Shown here: positions 1-5,503 of the stretch, piece by piece
How the letters are laid out: each line of letters starts with the position of its first letter
Position numbering within the stretch: position 1 is the first letter of the stretch
Origin: Thaumarchaeota archaeon S13
GTDB taxonomy: Archaea > Thermoproteota > Nitrososphaeria > Nitrososphaerales > Nitrosopumilaceae
Length of the DNA stretch: 9,042 bases
Direction of reading: 5' to 3'
Assembly (NCBI GenBank): GCA_003724275.1
Contig: RHFA01000046.1
Location: forward strand, 1-9,042
The notes under the pieces: model-generated
What the model saw: only the letters and a program-made list of their open reading frames with translations
What the model was told of the DNA's origin: nothing
The model's database searches: none
Position numbers and translations under genes: made by a program

Positions 1-75
1 GATTCCCCTCCACGCGGTGTCGGTAAAGAACTCGTGACCATCATACTCCCAGTCACCTGCGGGCTCGTCATCCAT
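1..75 (-). CDS. Unrecognised small acidic protein, N-terminal part (runs off left edge)
   Basis: An open frame of 25 codons begins with ATG at base 75 and reads leftward to the window edge without a stop. The peptide starts MDDEPAGDWEYDGHEFF and is rich in acidic and aromatic residues. I do not recognise a family. The frame is also open upstream as far as a GTG at 106-108, which would add 11 residues (MRIPTEGEDSH) and overlap the small gene at 80-223. The ATG at 75 lies only 4 bases after that gene's stop, which would suit translational coupling. It has no TATA box of its own, so it is probably transcribed from the promoter at 248-255. An alternative is that this frame and the one at 80-223 are a single gene split by a one-base frameshift (see findings). 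Too little is present to infer function. Confidence 0.4.
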   Translation of the reverse strand, partial: MDDEPAGDWEYDGHEFFTDTAWRGI

Positions 76-79
76 GTGG

Positions 80-223
80 CTATCTTCTCCCTCCGTCGGA
101 ATCCTCACGCCGCCGCGGCTTCAGCCAGCCAGAGTCCAGCCTGTCACCAAACCACAGCTCGCGCGTGTGCGGATCCTTCGAGCTGGCACGCTTGCCATCT
201 GGCGCCTTGTCGCCATCTGCCAT
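80..223 (-). CDS. Hypothetical small highly charged protein (47 aa)
   Basis: The frame starts with ATG (223-221) and ends with TAG (82-80). It encodes 47 residues beginning MADGDKAPDGKRASSKDP, with a central segment HTRELWFGDRLDSGWLKPRR and a charged tail. It has no signal peptide, membrane segment or cysteine motif. The main support for it being real is the promoter: a TTAATAAA box at 255-248 is centred about 28 bases before the ATG, the same spacing as at every other promoter-start pair in the window. Codon usage is compatible with its neighbours, but the frame is too short for a strong test. The family is unknown to me. The Lys/Arg richness would allow nucleic-acid binding, but that is speculation. 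It is divergent from lysY, about 435 bases away. Confidence 0.45.
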   Translation of the reverse strand: MADGDKAPDGKRASSKDPHTRELWFGDRLDSGWLKPRRREDSDGGRR

Positions 224-247
224 TGGCACCGCCGGCGTGAAGCGGAG

Positions 248-255
248 TTTATTAA
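248..255 (-). promoter_or_regulatory. TATA box for the minus-strand small genes
   Basis: On the minus strand this reads TTAATAAA, an AT-rich island in very GC-rich surroundings. Its centre is about 28 bases upstream of the ATG at 223, so a transcript starting some 25 bases downstream would be essentially leaderless. The core is nearly symmetrical, so it could in principle be read from the plus strand, but no suitable plus-strand start follows at the right distance. Confidence 0.55.
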
Positions 256-283
256 CCAATCAGGGGTCGCTAAGGCACGGGCA

Positions 284-317
284 GGGCCGCAGGCCTGTGG
301 CCGGGCGGGGCGCCCGC
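284..317. repeat. Intergenic palindromic repeat, copy 1
   Basis: The 18 bases at 285-302 (GGCCGCAGGCCTGTGGCC) are a near-perfect palindrome (16 of 18 positions). They are followed by a perfect 6-bp stem with a 3-base loop (302-307 pairing with 311-316). The 12-mer GGGCCGCAGGCC at 284-295 and the 9-mer GGCGCCCGC at 309-317 both recur, in the same order, at 8746-8757 and 8775-8783. This copy lies about 30 bases upstream of the TATA box of the minus-strand genes. Confidence 0.5.
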
Positions 318-356
318 CGCCGCCGAGGTACGGCAGGAAGGGGGGCACACCGAGCC

Positions 357-370
357 TGCCGCCGGCGGCA
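357..370. repeat. 14-bp perfect palindrome
   Basis: TGCCGCCGGCGGCA is a perfect inverted repeat without spacer. It lies in the intergenic region upstream of lysY, about 260 bases before the lysY TATA box. It could be a protein-binding site or a chance product of very high GC. There is no further support. Confidence 0.3.
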
Positions 371-579
371 CGGCAGCCGGGTCGTCGTGCGCACGCGGGA
401 GGGGATCCGGGATCGGCCACGGGATGGCCAGGCAGGCGAGGATCCGCACGCCGGGCCGCGGCGAGCATGGCAGGATGTCCTTCCCAGCGCCGTCGCCCGT
501 GGCGCGCAACGCGCCCGCCCTGATGCGCTCGGGCAGGATGGCCGTGGGAGCGCCGCGCGCTGGCTACCGCGCCCCGAAA

Positions 580-592
580 GCGCGCCGGCGGC
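580..592. repeat. 13-bp direct repeat, left copy, upstream of the lysY promoter
   Basis: GCGCGCCGGCGGC here is identical to bases 640-652. The two copies are exactly 60 bp apart and lie on either side of the lysY TATA box. The first 11 bases also occur at 4146-4156 upstream of lysS. This arrangement would suit an operator for a regulator of the lysine genes, but GC-rich words of this type are common in the window. Confidence 0.3.
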
Positions 593-626
593 AGCCGTTG
601 GGCTTTCCGCGGGGGCATCCCATTGA

Positions 627-634
627 CTATAAAT
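627..634 (+). promoter_or_regulatory. TATA box of lysY
   Basis: CTATAAAT, inside the AT-rich run GACTATAAATTATG, is the only such island for hundreds of bases. Its centre lies about 28-29 bases before the GTG at 659, which predicts a leaderless or nearly leaderless lysY transcript and supports that GTG as the start. Confidence 0.7.
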
Positions 635-639
635 TATGC

Positions 640-652
640 GCGCGCCGGCGGC
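640..652. repeat. 13-bp direct repeat, right copy, between TATA box and lysY start
   Basis: This is the second copy of GCGCGCCGGCGGC, 60 bp from the copy at 580-592. It lies between the TATA box and the predicted transcription start, where a bound repressor would block polymerase or TFB. A regulatory role is inferred only from position and repetition. Confidence 0.3.
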
Positions 653-658
653 GGCGCC

Positions 659-1714
659 GTGAAGGCCGGAATTGTGGGCGCGTCGGGGTACGTCGGGGGC
701 GAGGTCCTGCGCCTCCTCGTGGGCCACCCGCGCGCCGAGATAGCGATGGTCACCTCGAGGCAGCATGCCGGCGAGTATGTCCACAGGGTCCAGCCGAGCC
801 TCAAGGGCCTCATTGGCGACATAAAGTTCAGCGAGCCCGACTATGAAAAGATGGCCGGCGAGTGCGACATTGTGTTCACAGCCGTCCCGCACGGGACCGC
901 CGTCGACATCGTCAGGGGGCTGCTGGAGCGCGGCGTGCGCGTCATAGACCTCAGCGCGGACTATCGCCTCCACGAGCCCTCCGACTATGACAGGTGGTAC
1001 GGCTGGACGCACCCAAACCCCGAGGGCCTCAAGGGGTCAGTCTATGGCGTGCCAGAGCTCCACCGCGAGGCCATACGCGACGCGCGGCTCGTCTCGTGCC
1101 CCGGCTGCATGGCAGTCACGTCGATACTCGCGCTGCGGCCCCTCATAGAGGAGGGCCTCCTGGACACGCGGCACATCATAGTCGACTCGAAGATCGGCTC
1201 GTCTGGCGCCGGCGCCGGCGCAAAGGCCGGCACGAGCCACGCGATGAGGGCCGGCGTCATACGGCCATACAAGCCTGCGATGCACCGCCACACCGGCGAG
1301 ATAGAGCAGGAGCTCTCCGAGGCCGCCGGCCGCAAGGTGCCCGTCTCGATGAGCCCGCACGCCGTCGACGTGGTCCGCGGCATACTCTGCACGTGCCACA
1401 CGTTCCTCGAGCGCGACGTGACCGAGAGGGACATCTGGAGGATATACCGCGAGAGGTACGGCGAGGAGAGGTTTGTGCGCCTGATACGCGACAAGAAGGG
1501 CCTCTACAAGTTTCCGGACCCAAAGTTCGTCGTGGGGTCGAACTTTTGCGACATTGGCTTTGACCTGGACCCGGCAAACAACCGCCTCGTCGCGCTCTCG
1601 GCGTCGGACAACCTGATGAAGGGGGCCGCCGGCTCGGCGATACAGAACATGAACGTGATGCTGGGCGCAGACGAGTCCGAGGGGCTCCTCTACACGCCGC
1701 TGACGCCGGTGTGA
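659..1714 (+). CDS. lysY: LysW-aminoadipyl-6-phosphate reductase (ArgC family)
   Basis: The NADPH-dependent enzyme reduces the phosphorylated, LysW-bound alpha-aminoadipate to its semialdehyde; in archaea with a dual pathway it also handles the LysW-glutamyl phosphate of arginine synthesis. The 351-residue product has the ArgC-family length and order. It has a nucleotide-binding GASGYVGGE at residues 7-15, then DLSADYRL at 97-104. The catalytic Cys150 is in CPGCMAV, and HRHTGEIEQEL around residues 209-219 carries the active-site His. I chose the GTG at 659 because it gives the typical MKAGIVGASGYVGG N-terminus and lies 28-29 bases after the TATA box; the open frame reaches back to a TTG at 623, but that lies before or within the promoter. 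The gene is first in a run with lysZ (4-base gap). ArgC is the alternative name; LysW, LysX and LysS nearby favour LysY. Confidence 0.95.
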   Translation: MKAGIVGASGYVGGEVLRLLVGHPRAEIAMVTSRQHAGEYVHRVQPSLKGLIGDIKFSEPDYEKMAGECDIVFTAVPHGTAVDIVRGLLERGVRVIDLSADYRLHEPSDYDRWYGWTHPNPEGLKGSVYGVPELHREAIRDARLVSCPGCMAVTSILALRPLIEEGLLDTRHIIVDSKIGSSGAGAGAKAGTSHAMRAGVIRPYKPAMHRHTGEIEQELSEAAGRKVPVSMSPHAVDVVRGILCTCHTFLERDVTERDIWRIYRERYGEERFVRLIRDKKGLYKFPDPKFVVGSNFCDIGFDLDPANNRLVALSASDNLMKGAAGSAIQNMNVMLGADESEGLLYTPLTPV

Positions 1715-1718
1715 GATC

Positions 1719-2519
1719 ATGATCACCATAAAGATCGGCGGCAGCGTCGCGGGGTCGCTCCACGAGTCGGCGGTCCCGGACATCCGGCGCGCCGCAGAGT
1801 CTGGCGGGGCCGTCATTGTGCACGGCGGCGGGCGCGACGTGACCGAGGTGTCCTCAAGGATGGGCCACGAGGCCAGGTTTATCACGTCGCCTAGCGGCGT
1901 GAGGAGCCGCTACACGGACCTCGAGACGGCCGGCATATTCACGATGGTCATGGCAGGCCGCGTCAACAAGGCCATAGTGCGCTCGCTGCGCGCCGGAGGC
2001 GTCAACGCCGTCGGCGTGTGCGGGATCGACGGGGGCCTCATCATGGCCGAGAGGAAAAAGCGGCTCCTCATCGTCAACGAGCGCGGCCGCAAGCAGGCCA
2101 TCGACGGCGGCTACACGGGCAGGGTCTCGCGAGTCGAGCCGCGGCTGGCAGACGCCCTCCTCGGGGCCGGCTTTGTGCCCGTCATCGCCCCCGTCGCCCT
2201 GGGGGAGGGCGGCGAGGCCCTCAACATCGACGGCGACAGGGCCGCGGCGGCCATGGCCGGCGCGACGCGCTCGGACCGCGCGATATTCGTGACTGACGTC
2301 GACGGGATCAGCATGGACGGCGGCCTCGTCGGCGAGATTGGGGCCGGGGAGGCGCGGCAGATGCGCCCGCGGATCGGGGCCGGCATGGAGAAAAAGGTCA
2401 TAGCCGCCCTCGAGGCCCTCGAGGCCGGCGTCGGCGAGGCGATAATAGCGAGCGGGAGGAGGGAGAACCCGATATCCGCGGCGATGGCGCACGAGCGCTG
2501 CACGGTGATACGGCCATGA
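1719..2519 (+). CDS. lysZ: LysW-aminoadipate 6-kinase (ArgB family)
   Basis: An amino acid kinase family enzyme that phosphorylates the side-chain carboxylate of LysW-bound alpha-aminoadipate with ATP, giving the substrate of LysY. The 266-residue product shows KIGGSV at residues 5-10, HGGG at 35-38 (ATP phosphate binding) and a substrate-loop GVRSRYTD at 60-67. Further on are NIDGD at 169-173, TDVDG at 192-196 and GMEKKV at 222-227 near the ATP-binding C-terminal part. The length fits the family. The ATG follows the lysY stop by 4 bases, with a GGTG (1708-1711) as a modest ribosome-binding site. Its stop overlaps the start of lysJ (ATGA). ArgB is the sister function; the RSRYTD form of the substrate loop and the neighbours favour LysZ, and it may serve both pathways. 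Confidence 0.94.
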   Translation: MITIKIGGSVAGSLHESAVPDIRRAAESGGAVIVHGGGRDVTEVSSRMGHEARFITSPSGVRSRYTDLETAGIFTMVMAGRVNKAIVRSLRAGGVNAVGVCGIDGGLIMAERKKRLLIVNERGRKQAIDGGYTGRVSRVEPRLADALLGAGFVPVIAPVALGEGGEALNIDGDRAAAAMAGATRSDRAIFVTDVDGISMDGGLVGEIGAGEARQMRPRIGAGMEKKVIAALEALEAGVGEAIIASGRRENPISAAMAHERCTVIRP

Positions 2520-3694
2520 GCGAGGACGAGATTATGGGCGCAATGTACCAGAGGTTCCCCGTGACCGTCGAGCGCGGCGAGGGCGCGCGCGTGTGGGACG
2601 CGTCGGGCAAGGAGTACCTTGACTTTATGGGCGGGTACGGCGTGGCCCTCGTGGGCCACCGCAACGCGCGCGTGACGGAGGCCATAAGGGAGCAGGCCGG
2701 CAGGATAGTCACGGTCCACGGGTCGCTATACAGCGGCGTCCGCGCGGCGTTCCTCGAGAGGCTCGTCTCGCTTGCGCCTGACGGCCTCGCGCGCGCGCAC
2801 CTCAACAACAGCGGCGCCGAGTCCGTCGAGGCGGCGATAAAGATGGCGCGCAAGTTCACGCGCAGGCCGCGCGTCGTGGCGATGAGGGGGTCGTACCACG
2901 GCAAGTCCATGGGCGCGCTCTCGCTGACGTTCAACCCAAAGTACCGCAGGCCGTTTGAGCCGCTCGTGGAGGGCGTAGAGTTTGTCCCGTTTGGCGACGC
3001 CGAGGCGCTGCGCGAGGCCGTCACCGACGACGTCGGCATGGTCATCGTAGAGCCCATACAGGGCGAGAGCGGCATACACGTCGCGCCAGGGGGGTTTTTG
3101 CGCGCGGCGCGCGAGGCGTGCGACGCGCACGGGGCGGTCCTGGCCTTTGACGAGATACAGGCGGGCCTGGGCCGCACGGGCAGGATGTGGGCGTGCGACC
3201 ACGACGCCGTCGCGCCGGACATACTCTGCCTCGCAAAGGGCATAGCGGGCGGGGTTCCGATGGGCGTGACGCTTGCGCGCCCCGAGATACTCGACAGCAT
3301 GGCAAAGGGCGAGCACTCGTCGACGTTTGGCGGCAATGCGCTCTCTTGCGCGGCCGGCAGCGCGACGCTCGAGGCCCTGACTGCCGACGGCCTCGTGGAC
3401 AATGCCGCGGCCGTGGGCAGGGGGCTCTTTGCGGGCCTCGCCGAGCTGGCCGGCAGGCACCCGTCGATAAGGGAGGTCCGCGGGCGGGGCCTCATGGTGG
3501 GAATCGAGCTGCGCTTTGACGTGCGCGAGATCATAATGGGGGGCATCGAGCAGGGCGTCCTGCTGCTCTACTCGGGGCGAAACATACTGCGACTGCTGCC
3601 CCCGCTCGTCATAGGCGGCGCCGACGTCGCAAGGGTTTTAGGCGTCCTGGACGGCCTCCTCTCCGAGGAGGAGGCGAGGAGGGGAATTGCATAG
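2516..3694 (+). CDS. lysJ: LysW-lysine semialdehyde aminotransferase (class III, ArgD family)
   Basis: A PLP-dependent aminotransferase that converts the LysW-bound aminoadipate semialdehyde to LysW-lysine using glutamate as amino donor; a dual role as acetylornithine-type aminotransferase is likely. The 392-residue product matches the class III family in length and motifs. NNSGAESVEAAIKMAR starts at residue 97 and includes the PLP phosphate-binding SGAES. RGSYHGKSMGALS begins at 124 and FDEIQAGLGRTG at 211 (Asp212 contacts the PLP ring nitrogen). LAKGIAGGVPMG at 239 carries the Schiff-base Lys241, and SSTFGGNALSCAA follows near 268. The ATG overlaps the lysZ stop by 4 bases. A GGTGAT at 2504-2509, 6 bases before the ATG, is a good match to the archaeal anti-Shine-Dalgarno. 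The last 8 bases overlap the next gene. Confidence 0.94.
   Translation: MSEDEIMGAMYQRFPVTVERGEGARVWDASGKEYLDFMGGYGVALVGHRNARVTEAIREQAGRIVTVHGSLYSGVRAAFLERLVSLAPDGLARAHLNNSGAESVEAAIKMARKFTRRPRVVAMRGSYHGKSMGALSLTFNPKYRRPFEPLVEGVEFVPFGDAEALREAVTDDVGMVIVEPIQGESGIHVAPGGFLRAAREACDAHGAVLAFDEIQAGLGRTGRMWACDHDAVAPDILCLAKGIAGGVPMGVTLARPEILDSMAKGEHSSTFGGNALSCAAGSATLEALTADGLVDNAAAVGRGLFAGLAELAGRHPSIREVRGRGLMVGIELRFDVREIIMGGIEQGVLLLYSGRNILRLLPPLVIGGADVARVLGVLDGLLSEEEARRGIA
3677..3684 (+). promoter_or_regulatory. Ribosome-binding site for the Lrp-family gene
   Basis: AGGAGGGG lies inside the 3' end of lysJ just before the TTG at 3687. It is the strongest Shine-Dalgarno-like sequence at a start in this window, and it helps to fix the TTG start of the regulator gene, which otherwise would need to start further in. 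Confidence 0.55.
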
Positions 3695-4103
3695 CGAACG
3701 GGCGCGCAAGATACTGGCCCTGCTCAGGGAGGACGCGCGCATGCCGCACTCGGAGATCGGCAAGCGCGTGGGCATATCCGAGTCGGCCGTCAGGCGCAGG
3801 ATAAAGTCGCTCACCGACTCTGGGGCGATAAAGCGCTTTACCATAGAGATGGGAGACGAGGGGACGACGCGGGCCGTCGCGTTCATCACCGTAGAGCCGG
3901 GCACCGACGTCTCGAAGGTCTCGCCGCGGATAATGAAGCTCCCCGGCGTTCGCACGGTCCACGAGATAACGGGGAGCTATGACATTATAGCCATACTCAA
4001 CGCGCCGGACATACCGAGCATAAACGAGAGCATTGACGCGCTCCGCAAGGTCCAGGGGGTCACGACGACGAACACGACGATAATACTGCGCACGTACTCG
4101 TAG
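3687..4103 (+). CDS. Lrp/AsnC-family transcriptional regulator (LysM-like)
   Basis: A 138-residue DNA-binding regulator. Residues 1-55 form a winged helix-turn-helix: the recognition region is MPHSEIGKRVGISESAVRRR followed by IKSLTDSGAIKRF. Residues from about 60 to the end form an RAM (ligand-binding) alpha-beta domain, with VAFITVEPG and the conserved-type VHEITGSYDIIAIL. The length is typical of archaeal Lrp proteins. The TTG start overlaps the end of lysJ by 8 bases and has a strong ribosome-binding site. In Sulfolobus, the Lrp-family LysM regulates lysine synthesis in response to lysine; position inside the lys run makes the same role the best guess here, but orthology to LysM is not proven. 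It may control lysY, lysS or lysW promoters. Other Lrp-type amino-acid sensors are possible. Confidence 0.88.
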   Translation: MHSERARKILALLREDARMPHSEIGKRVGISESAVRRRIKSLTDSGAIKRFTIEMGDEGTTRAVAFITVEPGTDVSKVSPRIMKLPGVRTVHEITGSYDIIAILNAPDIPSINESIDALRKVQGVTTTNTTIILRTYS

Positions 4104-4145
4104 GTCCGGAATCCGCCGCCGTCCTGGGCAAGATCGCCGCAATCC

Positions 4146-4159
4146 GCGCGCCGGCGCGC
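4146..4159. repeat. 14-bp perfect palindrome upstream of the lysS promoter
   Basis: GCGCGCCGGCGCGC is a perfect inverted repeat about 28 bases upstream of the lysS TATA box. Its first 11 bases match the repeats flanking the lysY promoter (580 and 640). A regulator-binding site is possible; the alternatives are a transcript-end hairpin for the preceding run or GC-driven coincidence. Confidence 0.35.
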
Positions 4160-4186
4160 CAAACGGGGCGGTTTTCGCACGGGTAA

Positions 4187-4194
4187 GCTTATAA
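4187..4194 (+). promoter_or_regulatory. TATA box of lysS
   Basis: GCTTATAA, within GTAAGCTTATAACG, stands out from its GC-rich surroundings. The TTATAA core is centred about 29-30 bases before the TTG at 4221, matching the spacing at the other promoters here. It gives lysS a promoter separate from lysYZJ-lrp. Confidence 0.65.
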
Positions 4195-4220
4195 CGCCTG
4201 CCGTGCCCCCACGGGGCGCA

Positions 4221-5477
4221 TTGGAGGACGCAAACCGCCACGCCGCGAGGTACAACGAGCTGCCCACGGCGCCGGCGCGCATACGCATACTCGACAGCAC
4301 GCTGCGCGAGGGCGAGCAGCACCCCGGCGTCTCCTTTAGCGTAAAGCAGCGCATACAGATAGCGTGGGAGCTCGACCACTTTGGCGTCGACCAGATAGAG
4401 ATATCGCCGGTCATCTCCGAGGACCACGAGGCCGCGACGCGCACGATAATCCAGCAGGGCCTCGCAGCCGACATTGTCGCGCACGGCCGCGCCCTCAAGG
4501 GGGACATTGACAGGATTGTCTCTTGCGGGGCGTCGTGGTGCGCCGTGTACCTCGGGATCTCTGACGTGCACATGCGCGACAAGCTGCGAATAGGCAGGGA
4601 CGAGGCCGTCTCGCGCGCGGTCGGCGCCATAGAGCATGCAAAGGCTCACGGCCTCAAGATACGCTTCACGGCCGAGGACGGGAGCAGGGCAGACCCGCGG
4701 TTCCTCACGCGGGTATGCGCCGCGGTCCGCGACGCCGGCGTCGACAGGATAAGCCTGCCGGACACGGCGGGGATAATGCTGCCCCACGGGATGCGCCGGT
4801 ACGTCGCCCTTGTCCGCGAGGCGATCGGGGAGGTCCCGCTAGACGTGCATGTCCACAACGACGTGGGCCTTGCGCTAGCCAACGCGTTTGCCGCGTGCGA
4901 GGCCGGCGCCGACCAGATACACACGACGATAAACGGGATTGGCGAGCGCACTGGCATACCCGCGCTAGCCGAGGTCGCGACGGCCATACACTACCTGTAC
5001 GGCCTCCCAAACTCGTTCCACCTTGACATGCTCGGCGACCTCTCGCGCCTCATCGACGCGTACACGCCCGTCAAGACGCACGAGTCCGCGCCGCTCGTGG
5101 GCTCGTCGGCGTTCAAGCACAAGGCCGGCACGCACCTCGCCGCGGTCCTCGCAAACCCTGCCGCATACGAGCCCATACCGCCGTCGGCCGTCGGCAACCG
5201 CCGCTCCATAGTCTTTGGCGAGCTCGCCGGCAAGGCCGGCGCGGCCCACCTCGCCGGCATACTCGGCCTGCGGGCCGATGACGCGCAGGCGCGCAGGCTC
5301 GCCGCGGGCCTAAAGTCGCTTCGCATGGGCGACATCCTCGAGATGCCGCTCGGCGACCGCCTCGAGAGGGCGGTTCGCCGCGCCTCTGATCCCGGCGACG
5401 CGGGAAACCCCGGCAGGCCCCCGGCCCGCGCGGGCCGAGGCGAGGCGCGCGCGCCTCCCCAAAAGAAGGTTAAATAG
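4221..5477 (+). CDS. lysS: Homocitrate synthase
   Basis: Condenses acetyl-CoA with 2-oxoglutarate to homocitrate, the first committed step of the AAA lysine pathway. The product (418 residues from TTG 4221) has a DRE-TIM aldolase domain. DSTLREGEQ is at residues 25-33, with the catalytic Arg and metal-binding Glu. SLPDTAG is at 178-184 and DVHVHNDVGLA at 208-218 (metal-binding His pair). NGIGERTG is at 238-245 and a C-terminal-domain HKAGTH at 300-305. The STLREGEQ form and operon context favour homocitrate synthase over isopropylmalate synthase. A GTG at 4203 is in frame but lies only about 12 bases after the TATA box, so TTG 4221 is preferred. The last 40 or so residues are Arg/Pro/Ala/Gly-rich and look non-conserved. 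The final codons and stop form the lysW TATA box. Confidence 0.92.
   Translation: MEDANRHAARYNELPTAPARIRILDSTLREGEQHPGVSFSVKQRIQIAWELDHFGVDQIEISPVISEDHEAATRTIIQQGLAADIVAHGRALKGDIDRIVSCGASWCAVYLGISDVHMRDKLRIGRDEAVSRAVGAIEHAKAHGLKIRFTAEDGSRADPRFLTRVCAAVRDAGVDRISLPDTAGIMLPHGMRRYVALVREAIGEVPLDVHVHNDVGLALANAFAACEAGADQIHTTINGIGERTGIPALAEVATAIHYLYGLPNSFHLDMLGDLSRLIDAYTPVKTHESAPLVGSSAFKHKAGTHLAAVLANPAAYEPIPPSAVGNRRSIVFGELAGKAGAAHLAGILGLRADDAQARRLAAGLKSLRMGDILEMPLGDRLERAVRRASDPGDAGNPGRPPARAGRGEARAPPQKKVK
5470..5476 (+). promoter_or_regulatory. TATA box of lysW, overlapping the lysS stop codon
   Basis: TTAAATA, preceded by the purine-rich AAAAGAAGG, is centred about 31 bases before the lysW ATG at 5504. 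The lysS stop codon TAG occupies 5475-5477, so the last bases of lysS double as promoter for the lysW-lysX-lysK-dphB run. Confidence 0.62.
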
Positions 5478-5503
5478 CCGCGGCCCGACGGCGCGCCCCT
5501 GAA

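Larger units (their letters stand above)
256..626. other. GC-rich intergenic region between divergent promoters
   Basis: This stretch of about 370 bases separates the promoter of the minus-strand genes from that of lysY. Frames are open here on both strands, but their translations are Arg/Pro/Ala/Gly-rich low-complexity sequence with no recognisable domain and no promoter at the proper distance, as expected by chance at this GC content. I looked for tRNA T-loop motifs, the SRP RNA tetraloop region and RNase P RNA conserved segments and did not find convincing matches. It does contain several palindromes and half of a repeat that recurs downstream of dphB, listed separately. A structured non-coding RNA remains possible but unshown. 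Confidence 0.5.

Noticed and set aside
121..618. Open frames on both strands in the region upstream of lysY
   Set aside because: The products are low-complexity Arg/Pro/Ala sequence in several frames at once, without promoter spacing or domain similarity.
623..658. TTG at 623 as the start of lysY
   Set aside because: It lies before and within the TATA box and adds a non-conserved Gly/Ala stretch before the typical ArgC-family N-terminus.
1200..1225. GGCGCC repeats inside lysY (gcgccggcgccggcg)
   Set aside because: They encode the Gly/Ala stretch SGAGAGAKAG in a recognised protein and need no regulatory explanation.
2398..3546. A 382-codon open frame on the minus strand opposite lysJ
   Set aside because: The translation is Ser/Arg/Pro-rich without any recognisable motif and lies opposite a complete aminotransferase gene.
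659..3694. Calling these genes argC, argB and argD
   Set aside because: The families are the same, but the surrounding lysW, lysX, lysK and lysS and the RSRYTD substrate loop of the kinase favour the LysW-dependent versions; a double role is still possible.
3609..4787. A 392-codon open frame on the minus strand across the lrp gene and lysS
   Set aside because: It covers the strongly recognised Lrp-family gene and the lysS start, its translation is Arg-rich with no domain, and long antisense frames are expected with GC-rich third codon positions.
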